From Oscillospiraceae bacterium (GTDB lineage: Bacteria; Bacillota; Clostridia; Oscillospirales; Acutalibacteraceae): a stretch of 58,103 nt of DNA. The position numbers were made by a program, and so were the translations under genes. The stretch is taken from the NCBI GenBank assembly GCA_012520505.1, contig JAAYOC010000015.1, positions 1-58,103 of the forward strand. Direction: 5' to 3'. Below, one piece after another: positions 1-9,346 of the stretch (within the stretch, counting starts at the first letter, position 1; each line of letters opens with the position of its first letter). The notes beneath the pieces are model-generated. The model had not been told where the DNA came from, ran no database searches, and was given only the letters and a program-made list of their open reading frames with translations.

Positions 1-508
1 CCTTGGTATTGAACTGGATCAAAGAACCAAACACCCCACCCAGGGTAGCGCCCAACACCCAATAGCAGTGATTGAGCAAGGTGACAAACACCATAAACCA
101 CTCTTTGTCCACACCCTTGGGAATATCTGCTGTGCAGTTGATGGAGAAGGATTCATCGCACATGCCAAAGATTAAATAGTACTTTTTGATACCCGGCACA
201 TTGTATTTGTCCAACATCGAAAGTCCGTAAAATAAATGGCGGGCGTTGACCATTAAGGTGAGAATAAACGCGTTGAAAGGATCAAAAGGCATCAGCAGCA
301 ATCCCACTGCCACAAATTCTACCGAACCTGCAAACACAGTCAGGCTCATTAGCATGGGATACAGGAAAGAAAAGCCCGACACGTTCATGTAAATTCCATA
401 TGCCAATCCTAAAAATAGAAATCCGGCCATGATGGGAATGGTAACCGGAAAAGCAGCTTGAAACGCCTTTTTAAGCACCATTGGTTTTGATACGCTGTTA
501 TCCCTCAA
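1..508 (-). CDS. azlC: AzlC family branched-chain amino acid permease, large subunit (partial, cut by window edge)
   Basis: Integral membrane protein expected to export branched-chain amino acids together with a small AzlD partner, which would lie beyond the left edge. The reading frame is open for 169 codons and runs off the window. It shows hydrophobic helices separated by short loops and the family-like stretches NARHLFYGLSM and GMCDESFSI. I chose a TTG start at 508 because AGGGAGG lies 7 nt upstream and no in-frame ATG has a comparable site. Codon choice (CTG, GTG, ACC, GGC) is richer in G/C endings than in the rest of the window, suggesting acquisition by transfer or a different genomic neighbourhood. 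The family call is fairly safe; the exact substrate is not shown. Confidence 0.8.
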   Translation of the reverse strand, partial: MRDNSVSKPMVLKKAFQAAFPVTIPIMAGFLFLGLAYGIYMNVSGFSFLYPMLMSLTVFAGSVEFVAVGLLLMPFDPFNAFILTLMVNARHLFYGLSMLDKYNVPGIKKYYLIFGMCDESFSINCTADIPKGVDKEWFMVFVTLLNHCYWVLGATLGGVFGSLIQFNTK

Positions 509-604
509 GATATATCCTCCCTTTAAGTTGCACAGCCTGCCAAGGCTCAGCATTGCAGCAGGTTCATTGCGTCATTGGAAACTGACAGGCGATCGCAGGT
601 GATA

Positions 605-636
605 TGAAAATAGGAGCAACCTTTCGGTTACTCCTA
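605..636 (-). terminator. Intrinsic terminator after tRNA-Gly
   Basis: On the minus strand a 10-bp stem with one mismatch (AGGAGTAACC / GGTTGCTCCT, loop GAAA) is followed by TTTTC. It lies 16 nt past the encoded CCA end of the tRNA. Confidence 0.75.
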
Positions 637-651
637 TAGAACAAATCGAAA

Positions 652-725
<74 letters not shown>

Positions 726-732
726 ACAATCG

Positions 733-772
733 CGACGGTGATAATTTTAGCATAACCACCGTCGAGTGTCAA
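733..772 (-). promoter_or_regulatory. tRNA-Gly promoter overlapped by a dyad
   Basis: The -35 TTGACA (772-767) and -10 TAAAAT (749-744) are separated by exactly 17 nt, placing the start of transcription about 10 nt upstream of the tRNA. The arms CGACGGTG / CACCGTCG (757-764 and 733-740) flank the -10. In RNA read through from clpC they would form a hairpin just after the stop codon. Confidence 0.8.
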
Positions 773-779
773 TAAAGTT

Positions 780-3128
780 TTATAAGGATTTAACGACAAG
801 TTCGCCGTCTGAAACGGATACTTTTATTTGTGAAATTGCAGTGCCTTCAGCATCAATAATAATGTCTGCAACTTTGTTTTCAATGTTACGTCTAATTACA
901 TTTCTAAGGTCTCGAGCACCACGAACATTACTATCCATTTTCTCAACTATTGCCTTTGGAACATCCTTGTCATAGGAAAACTTCATTCCCTTTTCTTTAA
1001 TCGGTTCTTCAAGCTCGCTAAGCATTAGAATTGCAATTTCTTCATAATCCTCTTTTGTAAGGTCTTTGAAAAATACAATCTCATCTACACGGCCAAGAAA
1101 CTCCGGTCGAAGGAAGTCTCTAAGGGCTTTCATACTCTTTTCCTCATTTGCGTCATCTTCCGTCTTACCAAAGCCCAAAGCACCTTCCTTGCGCTCAGAA
1201 CCAGCATTAGAAGTCATAATAATAACAGTATTTTCAAAGTTTACGGTTCTACCCTGTGCATCGTTAATTTTGCCTTCATCAAGGATTTGAAGAAGGATGT
1301 TCATAACATCAGGATGAGCTTTTTCAATTTCATCAAAAAGGATTACCGAATAAGGCTTTCTGCGAACCTTTTCAGTAAGTTGTCCTGCTTCATCGTAACC
1401 AACATAACCCGGAGGTGAACCTATAATCCTGGATACACTATGTTTCTCCATAAATTCAGACATGTCGAGTCTAATAAGGGTTTCCGGTGTATCAAACAAC
1501 TGCATTGAAAGCTGTTTTACAAGTTCGGTCTTACCAACACCTGTAGGTCCTACAAATATAAATGATGCCGGCCTACGTCTTGCATTTATTTGAACTCTTG
1601 AACGCTTAACAGCAGATGATACAGCTGCAACAGCTTCCGGTTGACCTTTAATATGCTTTTTAAGTTCGCTTTCAAGATTTGCAAGTTTTCTAAGGTCGGA
1701 CTCAATTACTTTAGATGCCGGAATACCTGTCCAAAGTTGAATTACCTTTGCAAGGTCCTCTTCTAAAACATCGTTATCCTTCGCTTTTTCAAGAAGTTTA
1801 GGGAGATCAGCTTCAATAGCAATTATTTCCGCTTTAACCTTAGCCTGTTCCTCGTAATCAGGATTCTCTGTATCTGCTTCCATATCAGCTAAATCTAACC
1901 TTGCATCTTCAAGCTCTTTTTCAGCGATTTCTGCTTCGGAAATAGCCTTATTTCTAAGATTTGCACAAGTACAAGCTTCATCAAGAAGGTCTATTGCTTT
2001 ATCCGGTAAAAATCTATCTGTAATGTAACGTTCTGAAAGCACAACTGCTCTATGAACAAGGTCATCTGAAATTTTAACCCTATGATAATCTTCGTAATAA
2101 CCCTTAATTCCTTTTAAAACTTCAAAAGTCTGTTCAATTGAAGGTTCTTCAATTTTAATTGGTTGAAAACGACGCTCTAGTGCCGCATCTTTTTCTATAT
2201 GCTTTCTATACTCCGTAAAGGTTGTGGCACCGATTACTTGAATTTCTCCACGAGAAAGAGATGGTTTCAAAATGTTAGCAGCATTCATTGTACCTTCAGC
2301 ATCACCTGTGCCAACAAGATTATGAACTTCGTCAATAAAAAGGATTATATTCCCTTCTTTTTTCACTTCTTCTACAAGACCTTTAATACGACTCTCAAAC
2401 TGACCTCTAAACTGAGTGCCGGCTACAAGAGCAGTCAAGTCAAGAAGATGAATTTCCTTATCTTTAAGCTTTGCCGGAACCTCACCGGCAGCAATTCTAA
2501 TAGCAAGTCCTTCTGCAATTGCTGTCTTACCGACACCCGGTTCACCGATAAGGCAAGGATTATTCTTAGAACGACGACAGAGAATTTGTATAGCACGAGC
2601 TATTTCTTGGTCACGACCTATTATATTGTCAAGCTTACCTTCACGTGCCCTCTCTGTTAAATCAGTGCAATATGTGCTAAGATAGCGGCGTTTTTTCTTG
2701 TCGCCTTTACTATCTTTTCTACGACGACGTTTTTTCTTGCCATCTTCTTCATCTTCAGAGTCTATTTCAGTATCCTTTTGAGGAATACCGAAACCGCCGA
2801 AGTAATTACCGGAATCACTTTCATTGCTGCCAAGGGCACTAAAAAGATTACTAAGGTTCGGCATTGATGGTGAACCGCCTACTTCAAAATCCGGATCATC
2901 GTTCACGCCCATAAGAGCATTGAACTGTTCCGAAATTTCATCAATTTCATCAGCACCAATACCCATTTTATCCATCAATTGCTTTACCGGACCAATATTA
3001 AGTTCCATAGCACATTTAAGGCAGTAACCAATCGGCTCGCCCTTTTGTGCACTATCCGGTCCGTCAATTTTTGATACAAAGACTATAGCAGGATTCTGCT
3101 TACATCTTGTACAAAACATTTGTTTCAT
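780..3128 (-). CDS. clpC: ClpC-type AAA+ unfoldase with N-terminal McsA-like zinc module
   Basis: ATP-dependent Clp unfoldase that would feed substrates to ClpP in the cytoplasm. The N terminus is not the usual Clp-N repeat domain. It carries two CxxC pairs (Cys6/Cys9, Cys36/Cys39) like the zinc module of McsA, followed by an acidic then Lys/Arg-rich linker (about 120-148). AAA domain 1 has Walker A GEPGVGKT (about 195-202) and Walker B LFIDEVHN (about 263-270). A coiled middle domain spans about 395-460. AAA domain 2 has GPTGVGKT (about 527-534) and LFDEIEKAHP. The ATG overlaps the pgsA stop (TAATG), so translation is probably coupled. No convincing terminator lies between this gene and the tRNA. 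Confidence 0.93.
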   Translation of the reverse strand: MKQMFCTRCKQNPAIVFVSKIDGPDSAQKGEPIGYCLKCAMELNIGPVKQLMDKMGIGADEIDEISEQFNALMGVNDDPDFEVGGSPSMPNLSNLFSALGSNESDSGNYFGGFGIPQKDTEIDSEDEEDGKKKRRRRKDSKGDKKKRRYLSTYCTDLTERAREGKLDNIIGRDQEIARAIQILCRRSKNNPCLIGEPGVGKTAIAEGLAIRIAAGEVPAKLKDKEIHLLDLTALVAGTQFRGQFESRIKGLVEEVKKEGNIILFIDEVHNLVGTGDAEGTMNAANILKPSLSRGEIQVIGATTFTEYRKHIEKDAALERRFQPIKIEEPSIEQTFEVLKGIKGYYEDYHRVKISDDLVHRAVVLSERYITDRFLPDKAIDLLDEACTCANLRNKAISEAEIAEKELEDARLDLADMEADTENPDYEEQAKVKAEIIAIEADLPKLLEKAKDNDVLEEDLAKVIQLWTGIPASKVIESDLRKLANLESELKKHIKGQPEAVAAVSSAVKRSRVQINARRRPASFIFVGPTGVGKTELVKQLSMQLFDTPETLIRLDMSEFMEKHSVSRIIGSPPGYVGYDEAGQLTEKVRRKPYSVILFDEIEKAHPDVMNILLQILDEGKINDAQGRTVNFENTVIIMTSNAGSERKEGALGFGKTEDDANEEKSMKALRDFLRPEFLGRVDEIVFFKDLTKEDYEEIAILMLSELEEPIKEKGMKFSYDKDVPKAIVEKMDSNVRGARDLRNVIRRNIENKVADIIIDAEGTAISQIKVSVSDGELVVKSL

Positions 3129-3796
3129 TAATCTGTGTCTCCTTCTTCTTCTGCTGCCTTCATCTCAGCAAATCTTTCCTTCATTGGAGGAATATACGAA
3201 ATAAATGATCTTATTTTAAGTATAACTGAAATTACCAACAAAACAAAGAATACTACGCCCGGATAAACAATAAACTTTGAAAGTACTCCAATTGTTGGTG
3301 CATGTAAAAGAATAAGACCAATTACACAATAAAAATAGAAAGTTGAATATTTTCCGTACTTATCAGAAGCTACCGGTCGAACACCCATACTTAAAAGTAT
3401 AAAGCTTCCAATAATCATCACAAGTTCTACTACACATAAGGTAATTAGAAGATATCCGCAAATGTTAAGAAAAATATTATCTGCTGCGTGAAAGTAAAAA
3501 TAAAGTGTAATCGTCAAAGCAATTGTTGTAAGCTTGTCAGCTATAGGATCAAGTATTGTGCCCAGCTTTGAAAATTGGTTGAATTTTCTTGCAATATAAC
3601 CATCATAAAAATCTGTAAGTGCTGATGCGAAAATTGTCACATATCCGGCTACATACATTTCCTTGTTAAATAAAACCAGAAATAGCGGAACAAGCAAAAT
3701 CCTTATTGTCGATAATAAATTAGGAATTGTCCATGCTCCTTCAAAAATACTTGTTATCTGTTCTTTTAAAATATCTTTTTTAGATTTTTTACTCAT
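3128..3796 (-). CDS. pgsA: CDP-diacylglycerol--glycerol-3-phosphate 3-phosphatidyltransferase
   Basis: Membrane enzyme that makes phosphatidylglycerol phosphate from CDP-diacylglycerol and glycerol-3-phosphate, the committed step to anionic phospholipids. The CDP-alcohol phosphatidyltransferase signature is complete: Asp62, Asp65-Gly66, Ala69-Arg70, Gly79, Asp83 and Asp87. Several hydrophobic helices surround it. At 222 residues it has slightly longer charged ends than compact family members. It lies 7 nt after the DUF5711 gene and its stop overlaps the clpC start, so it belongs to the same leftward transcription unit. Confidence 0.93.
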   Translation of the reverse strand: MSKKSKKDILKEQITSIFEGAWTIPNLLSTIRILLVPLFLVLFNKEMYVAGYVTIFASALTDFYDGYIARKFNQFSKLGTILDPIADKLTTIALTITLYFYFHAADNIFLNICGYLLITLCVVELVMIIGSFILLSMGVRPVASDKYGKYSTFYFYCVIGLILLHAPTIGVLSKFIVYPGVVFFVLLVISVILKIRSFISYIPPMKERFAEMKAAEEEGDTD

Positions 3797-3803
3797 TGCT
3801 TCC

Positions 3804-4982
3804 TCACTTACTTTCTGTACATTTTACTATTTTGCCAATGGCGTATACATAAGTTTTATTTCCAATATTTAATACCGATATTGAATTAGTATCTGCTGAA
3901 TACTCTTTATATTTAGTTCCTCCGGAGCGAAAGACAATTACCTTATCTTCGAGCAATACGTTTACCTTTCCGTCAGCAGCAAATATATCTTTTATATTAC
4001 TATCAAACTTTTCTTCAAAATTAACATTGAAGCTTGATGAATAAGCTGTAAGAATTTGCGAATTTGTGCTTCCATATTCTGATAAAACTAAGATGGTATC
4101 TCCTCTGTCAGAATAAGTGAAATTTACGAGCGTACTTGTTCCAAAGTTCTTATTTTCAACTTTTTTTAAATCTTTTATAAACGAAATAAGATTATCGCCA
4201 ATTGCAACTACGTTATCATTTGAAGAAAATCTTACACTCAAAATTGCAGTTTTAGGATATTCAAATTCTGCAATCGGTTCTGCATATTTAAAATCAAAAG
4301 TATAAACCTTTGAGAACATTTCACCATCTCTGGCTCCAACAACTGCAACAGCAGCATATCTGCCATTTGACGATAAATCAACCGAAACAATACTATCCTG
4401 TGCGCATTTCCAAACAAATACTTCTTTTTTATAAGAACTGTTTAAGACCGTCAGTTTCGACCTGGCATCTTTACAGAGTGTTGCAAGAGCTAACATTCCT
4501 TTTCTTGATAATGCTGCAGTTATTATTTTTTCTTCTTCATTAGTTTCTCCCGAATGGAGTATATCTGTCCTATTCTCAATTCTATACCGATTCCCGTTTC
4601 TATTAAATACTACTGCTCTGCCGCCTTTTACAGCAAAAGCCGGAGTTGAATACGTCAGACTGGATATTTTGACCTCTTTCGCAGTTTTGTCAAGCGTTAA
4701 AGTCTTGTCGTCTAACAAAACATAGATATTTCCATTTAAAACTTCAATATCTTTTACCGAACTTGAATTAATTTTATACGGATACCCTTCACCGGGACTT
4801 AAAGTTCTAAAAAAATTAGAAAAACTATCTACAACATCTGAAACAGAAGTTATTCCTAATTTTGCACTGGCAAAAGAAAACAGCGCAAAGAAAATTGCAA
4901 TTGCAAGTACTATTTCAAATATTGTAAGAAAATTGCTAAAATTAACCTTAAATTTTCGTTTCTTTTTTCTGTGTTGAGCCAT
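3804..4982 (-). CDS. DUF5711-type membrane-anchored beta-propeller-like protein
   Basis: Function unknown. The basic N terminus (HRKKKRKFK) is followed by one membrane helix (about residues 18-40) and a long extracytoplasmic domain of beta-strand-rich repeats resembling a propeller (stretches such as VSVDLSSNGRYAAVAV and LSVRFSSNDNVVAIG). This organisation fits the DUF5711 family. I prefer the ATG at 4982 (MAQHRK) because GGTGA lies 5 nt upstream; two in-frame ATGs at 4994 and 4988 are possible. The start lies inside the 3' end of truA, a 35-nt overlap that suggests coupled translation. Confidence 0.75.
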   Translation of the reverse strand: MAQHRKKKRKFKVNFSNFLTIFEIVLAIAIFFALFSFASAKLGITSVSDVVDSFSNFFRTLSPGEGYPYKINSSSVKDIEVLNGNIYVLLDDKTLTLDKTAKEVKISSLTYSTPAFAVKGGRAVVFNRNGNRYRIENRTDILHSGETNEEEKIITAALSRKGMLALATLCKDARSKLTVLNSSYKKEVFVWKCAQDSIVSVDLSSNGRYAAVAVVGARDGEMFSKVYTFDFKYAEPIAEFEYPKTAILSVRFSSNDNVVAIGDNLISFIKDLKKVENKNFGTSTLVNFTYSDRGDTILVLSEYGSTNSQILTAYSSSFNVNFEEKFDSNIKDIFAADGKVNVLLEDKVIVFRSGGTKYKEYSADTNSISVLNIGNKTYVYAIGKIVKCTESK

Positions 4983-5739
4983 TTTCATCACCATTACAAC
5001 AGCCGTTATAGTCTACATTGTATAAATAAAGACCATATGCAGGTACTGTTTTACCAGCACTTTTTCTGTCTTTTGATTTAAAAATTTTTGGAATTGCATC
5101 CTCAGCAATTTTACCTTCATTGATAAAAAGAAGAGTTCCAACCATAATTCGAACCATATTGTAAAGAAATCCATCACCTGTTATGAAAATCACAACTATG
5201 TCGCCTTTTCTCTCGATTTTCACATCATATATTGTGCGAGTTTTATCCTCAACAGATGTTTTCCTTCCGCAAAAAGCTGAAAAATCGTGTGTACCGACAA
5301 AATCCTGTGCAATTTTATTAAGTTTTTCTTCATCAATTTTAGGTCTATAATGAAGTGCTCTTTCTTCACAAAAAGGATTCCTTACCGGAGCATTACAAAT
5401 ATGATAAGCATAAGTCTTTGATGTGCAGTTATACCTTGGATGAAAATCTTTATCTACTACACTTATGTGTTTAACTGCAATATCAAGAGGAAGAGTTGAA
5501 TTTAAAGCACGTTGGAGTTTAAAGATATTCATCCTATTCTCCGTACGGACAGTACAACAATACATATGTGCATGTGCTCCTGCATCTGTCCTTGAACAAC
5601 CAATTAAACTTTCAAAATCACCGAGCACAGTTTTAAGTGCTTTTTGTAATTCCGCTTGAACTGTATTGGCATTTTCTTGTATCTGCCATCCATGATAATT
5701 CGTACCTATATAATTAATTACTAAAAGAATGTTTCTCAT
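4948..5739 (-). CDS. truA: tRNA pseudouridine(38-40) synthase TruA
   Basis: Converts uridines 38-40 in the tRNA anticodon arm to pseudouridine. The catalytic aspartate is Asp52 in SRTDAGAHA, and downstream family motifs are visible (FHPRYNCTSKTYAYHI, DFSAFCGR, FLYNMVRIMVGTLL). Length 263 residues is normal, apart from a hydrophilic Asn/Gly/Lys-rich tail encoded where the next gene overlaps. The start overlaps the ecfT stop as TAATG. The ecfA-ecfA-ecfT-truA order is common in Firmicutes. Confidence 0.95.
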   Translation of the reverse strand: MRNILLVINYIGTNYHGWQIQENANTVQAELQKALKTVLGDFESLIGCSRTDAGAHAHMYCCTVRTENRMNIFKLQRALNSTLPLDIAVKHISVVDKDFHPRYNCTSKTYAYHICNAPVRNPFCEERALHYRPKIDEEKLNKIAQDFVGTHDFSAFCGRKTSVEDKTRTIYDVKIERKGDIVVIFITGDGFLYNMVRIMVGTLLFINEGKIAEDAIPKIFKSKDRKSAGKTVPAYGLYLYNVDYNGCCNGDENGSTQKKETKI

Positions 5740-6554
5740 TAAATTACCGCCGTGAAATTAATATTGAGTAATACTACTCCTACTGTTGTGAGCATAATGA
5801 ATAGCCCACAAAAAACATCTCGAATTTCCAATTTCATTTGTTTCATTCGAGTTCTACCTTCTCCTCCGTGGTAGCAACGGCACTCCATCGCAAAGGCAAG
5901 TTCATATGCTCTGCGGAAAGAAGTAATAAAAAGTGGGATAAAAATAGGAATGAGTGCCTTAGCACGTTCAATTAAAGTTCCTGTTTCAAGATCCGCACCT
6001 CTCGCCTTTTGGGCATTCGTTATCTTTTCAAATTCATCGATAAGAATTGGAATGAATCTTAATGCAATCGTCATCATCATAGCAATTGTATGCACACTGT
6101 TACTCATAAATTTAAGTGGGGATAAAAGTCTTTCTATTGCATCCGTAATTAGTGTTGGGCTCGTTGTATAAGTCAAAAGTGAACTCGCAATTACTAATGC
6201 TACAATTCGTATAACCATAAAGATTGCTGTAAATATACCACCTGTTGTAATTTTAATAAATGCCCATTTAACAAGCACTTCACCAGTGTTGACATAAAAG
6301 ATATTAATGATTGCTGTGAAAACAGTCAAGATTACAATAGGTTTTATGCTCTTTAAAATAGTTTTAACAGAAATTTTCGACAATGCAACCGTAATAATGA
6401 GCGACGCAACCATAAGCCCTAAAGACCAAAAATTCTTGCACATAAAAATTACAACAATATAAAGAAATGTTAGGACAAGTTTCATTCTGGGGTCCATCTT
6501 ATGAATTATAGAGTTTCCCGGAAAAAACTGACCTATGGTAATGTCTCTAATCAT
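5739..6554 (-). CDS. ecfT: ECF transporter transmembrane component EcfT
   Basis: Shared membrane subunit of energy-coupling factor vitamin/metal importers. It links the two ATPases to exchangeable S components, none of which is encoded here. Multiple hydrophobic helices fill the first two thirds. The coupling helices carry the paired Ala-Arg-Gly-like motifs, seen as AQKARGADLE and FAMECRCYHG. The ATG overlaps the preceding ATPase stop by 4 nt (ATGA), and the stop overlaps the truA start. Confidence 0.92.
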   Translation of the reverse strand: MIRDITIGQFFPGNSIIHKMDPRMKLVLTFLYIVVIFMCKNFWSLGLMVASLIITVALSKISVKTILKSIKPIVILTVFTAIINIFYVNTGEVLVKWAFIKITTGGIFTAIFMVIRIVALVIASSLLTYTTSPTLITDAIERLLSPLKFMSNSVHTIAMMMTIALRFIPILIDEFEKITNAQKARGADLETGTLIERAKALIPIFIPLFITSFRRAYELAFAMECRCYHGGEGRTRMKQMKLEIRDVFCGLFIMLTTVGVVLLNINFTAVI

Positions 6555-7405
6555 AGGCTCGCCCTCAACTTTTGTATTTCTTTTACACCTTGTTCAACTG
6601 TATAAATATTGGTTCTAACCGGATAACCCCGTTTTTTAAGTTCTAAAAAGATTTTAGTCATTTGTGGTACATCCAGTCCCACTGAAAGAAGTTCATCTGC
6701 AGCCGAATATGTATCATCTACATTTCCATATGAAAGAAAAGTAGCTTCATTCATAACAAGAATTTTAGTCGCAATACTTGCAACATCTTCCATATTGTGT
6801 GAAACAATAATTACGGTACTACCCGTTTGTTCTCTGTAATACTTAATCAAATTTAGTATTTTATCTCGTCCCATAGGGTCAAGACCGGATGTTGGCTCAT
6901 CAAGCACCAAAATTTTTGGCTCCATCGCCATAACACCCGCAATGGCTACTCTTCTTTTTTCGCCACCGGATAAATCAAATGGTGATTTCTCTAACATTTC
7001 TTCAGTTACACCGGTAAACTTTGCAGCTTTTTTAACTCTCTTGTCTATCTCTTCTGCAGAAAGCTCCATATTTTTTGGTCCAAAAGCTATATCTTTATAG
7101 ACAGTTTCTTCAAAAAGTTGATATTCAGGGTATTGAAAACAAAGTCCAACTTTAAAACGAGTTTCCTTTAAAGTGGCCTTGTCCTGCCAAATATCTTTAC
7201 CATCAATAAAAATTTTACCCTCAGTAGGCTTTAAAAGTCCATTGAAATGTTGAATAAGTGTACTTTTACCGGAACCTGTATGTCCAATGATTGCAACAAG
7301 CTCACCCTCGGCAATATCAAGGTTTACGTTCCTTATTGCAGCCACTTCAAACGGTGTTCCCTGTGAATATAAATGCGTTAAATTTTCAGTCTTTATAATT
7401 GACAT
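6551..7405 (-). CDS. ecfA2: ECF transporter ATPase EcfA2
   Basis: Second ATP-binding subunit of the energy-coupling factor complex. It has Walker A GHTGSGKST, ABC signature LSGGEKRR, Walker B ILVLDEPTSGLD and the H-loop SHNMED. Residue differences from its neighbour fit the A2 (A') subtype. The ribosome site AAGGAG sits 11 nt upstream of the ATG. A 129-nt T/C-rich spacer, unusually long for this operon, separates it from ecfA1. Confidence 0.93.
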   Translation of the reverse strand: MSIIKTENLTHLYSQGTPFEVAAIRNVNLDIAEGELVAIIGHTGSGKSTLIQHFNGLLKPTEGKIFIDGKDIWQDKATLKETRFKVGLCFQYPEYQLFEETVYKDIAFGPKNMELSAEEIDKRVKKAAKFTGVTEEMLEKSPFDLSGGEKRRVAIAGVMAMEPKILVLDEPTSGLDPMGRDKILNLIKYYREQTGSTVIIVSHNMEDVASIATKILVMNEATFLSYGNVDDTYSAADELLSVGLDVPQMTKIFLELKKRGYPVRTNIYTVEQGVKEIQKLRASL

Positions 7406-7534
7406 TGAAAATTATTCTCCTTACTTTCTCCTTACTTTCTTTGCTTTTGTGTTTGCGATTTATCTCTCTTCTATCATCTATTTACGCGCGTTTTTTAATT
7501 ACTGGTTTTTCTTGTGTTTTATACGTTTCCTTTA
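7406..7534. repeat. T-rich spacer with short direct repeats
   Basis: Between ecfA1 and ecfA2 the + strand shows CCTTACTTTCT twice in a row, then runs of TTTGCTTTTGTGTTTGC type. No promoter, terminator or ORF could be supported. It resembles the other degenerate repeat spacers of this window. Confidence 0.45.
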
Positions 7535-8371
7535 TTAACCTTCACTACTTCCCTTTTCAAGAATACCTATAAGGCCTTCAAGGGCATCCTCAGTCGTTAA
7601 AACCTTACGTTTCATATTAAGCGCGATTGCAAATTCAGTTGCCTGTGGCACATCAAGTCCCACTTCTCTAAGTTCCTTGCCATGATGAAACACTTCCAAT
7701 GGATGATCATCAAAAAGGATTTCACCATCGTTCATTACAATTATTCGGTCTGCTAAAGCTGCTTCATCCATATAGTGAGTTATAAAAACAACTGTTATTC
7801 CATATTCCTCATGAAGATATTTGATAGTTTTTATAACTTCTTTTCTACCGTTAGGGTCAAGCATTGCTGTTGCTTCATCAAGAACGATGCAATCAGGTTG
7901 CATAGCAATAATTCCGGCAATTGCCACCCTTTGCTTTTGTCCTCCTGAAAGTTTATGTGGTTCATGGTCTCTAAAATCATACATGCCAACAGCCTTTAAG
8001 GCTTTATCAACACGAATTCTAATTTCTTCAGGAGGTACGCCCAAGTTTTCCGGACCAAATGCTACATCTTCTTCAACTATTGTTGCAACTATTTGGTTAT
8101 CCGGATTTTGAAAAACCATACCTATATGTTGACGAATTTCCAGTGTTCGCGTCTCATCAGCTGTATCAATACCCATTGCCAACACCTGACCTTCATCAGG
8201 TATTAAAATTGCGTTTGACAATTTAGCGAGAGTTGATTTTCCGGAACCATTATGTCCCAAAACAGCAACAAATTCACCCTTTTTAATTGTAAACGACAAA
8301 TTTGATACGGCTTTATTGCCGTCATCATCATATGAAAAACTTACATTTTTAAACTCTAATATTGTGTCCAT
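7535..8371 (-). CDS. ecfA1: ECF transporter ATPase EcfA1
   Basis: First ATP-binding subunit of the energy-coupling factor complex. Walker [11 protein letters not shown]-loop in [10 protein letters not shown], signature LSGGQKQR, Walker [13 protein letters not shown] and H-loop THYMDE are all present, so it should be an active ATPase. Length 278 residues is typical. Its ATG overlaps the stop of the methyltransferase gene as TAATG, tying vitamin uptake genes to the ruv block. Confidence 0.93.
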   Translation of the reverse strand: MDTILEFKNVSFSYDDDGNKAVSNLSFTIKKGEFVAVLGHNGSGKSTLAKLSNAILIPDEGQVLAMGIDTADETRTLEIRQHIGMVFQNPDNQIVATIVEEDVAFGPENLGVPPEEIRIRVDKALKAVGMYDFRDHEPHKLSGGQKQRVAIAGIIAMQPDCIVLDEATAMLDPNGRKEVIKTIKYLHEEYGITVVFITHYMDEAALADRIIVMNDGEILFDDHPLEVFHHGKELREVGLDVPQATEFAIALNMKRKVLTTEDALEGLIGILEKGSSEG

Positions 8372-9252
8372 TACTTACTCCAAATAGCCGTAGCACCACA
8401 AGGCAAATGCAAACCCGTCTGTGTCACTTCAAGCCCTATTTCATCACAAAATACATTTCCACCAAACTTTGGAATCAAAACAGTTCCTAAAATATATTTC
8501 ATAACTGACGGTGAAACACCGGTAGTATAAGAATTGATAAAAACCGTCAAAGGCTCATCTGACAAAACTTCAGCTATAAGCTCTATAAAATCATGTATTT
8601 TGTTTTCAAGTTGCCATATCTCTCCACCAGGTCCCCTACCAAAAGAAGGTGGATCCATGATAACAATATCATATTTATTACCACGTTTAATCTCGCGATT
8701 TACGAACTTTTCACAATCATCAACAATCCAACGTACAGGTTTTTCAATAACACCGGAAAGTTTTGCATTTTCTTTTGCATGAGAAATTATACCTTTAGAT
8801 GCGTCTACATGAACAACAGATGCTCCTGCTTTAAGAGCAGCAATTGTTGCTCCACCGGTATACGCAAAAAGGTTTAAAACATTAACTTCTCGTTCGGCAC
8901 CTTTAATGACATCTGTAATGAGGTCCCAGTTTACCGCCTGTTCAGGGAAAAGTCCGGTGTGTTTAAACCCTATTGGTTTGATTTTAAATTTTAAATCCTT
9001 GTAAGTAATATTCCATTCATCAGGATAACTCTTATAAATTTCTCTCTGTTTGTCGTTGCCTTTTTGTCCCCCGGCACTGGTTGGACGAACATATCTGGCA
9101 TGTGCATTTTCCCAAGCAGGATGTTTTTTTGGAGTTTTCCAAATAACCTGCGGGTCCGGACGAATCAAAATTATATCTCCCCATCGTTCAAGACGCTCTC
9201 CGTCCGAACAATCAAGTAATTCATAATCCTCCCAAAACTTTGTTGAGCGCAA
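8371..9252 (-). CDS. Class I SAM-dependent (rRNA-type) methyltransferase
   Basis: Cytoplasmic S-adenosylmethionine-dependent methyltransferase of the RlmI/RlmK-like group. Motif I is [14 protein letters not shown], the acidic ribose ligand is VVHVDAS, motif IV is [12 protein letters not shown], and a C-terminal strand follows ([10 protein letters not shown]). The DPPSFGR motif is characteristic of enzymes that methylate bases in rRNA. No PUA domain is visible at the N terminus, so the precise base cannot be assigned. Confidence 0.85.
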   Translation of the reverse strand: MRSTKFWEDYELLDCSDGERLERWGDIILIRPDPQVIWKTPKKHPAWENAHARYVRPTSAGGQKGNDKQREIYKSYPDEWNITYKDLKFKIKPIGFKHTGLFPEQAVNWDLITDVIKGAEREVNVLNLFAYTGGATIAALKAGASVVHVDASKGIISHAKENAKLSGVIEKPVRWIVDDCEKFVNREIKRGNKYDIVIMDPPSFGRGPGGEIWQLENKIHDFIELIAEVLSDEPLTVFINSYTTGVSPSVMKYILGTVLIPKFGGNVFCDEIGLEVTQTGLHLPCGATAIWSK

Positions 9253-9273
9253 TTCAAGCCCTCCGTTTGTAAA

Positions 9274-9346
9274 ACTGTACTATGCTTTACTATACTTTAC
9301 TTTACTACACTATTGCTGTACTATACTTTACTTCAGTTAGCTTCAG
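9274..9346. repeat. Degenerate tandem repeat between ruvB and the methyltransferase gene
   Basis: Repeated variants of CTGTACTATACTTTACT fill the spacer, with two long copies starting near 9275 and 9316 and shorter TTTACTA units between them. It joins directly to in-frame repeats in the 3' end of ruvB. Confidence 0.6.

Noticed and set aside
2199-2660. Long open frame (153 codons) on the + strand opposite clpC
   Set aside because: Lies entirely antisense to the first AAA domain of clpC, has no ribosome site and gives a low-complexity translation; a shadow of the real gene.
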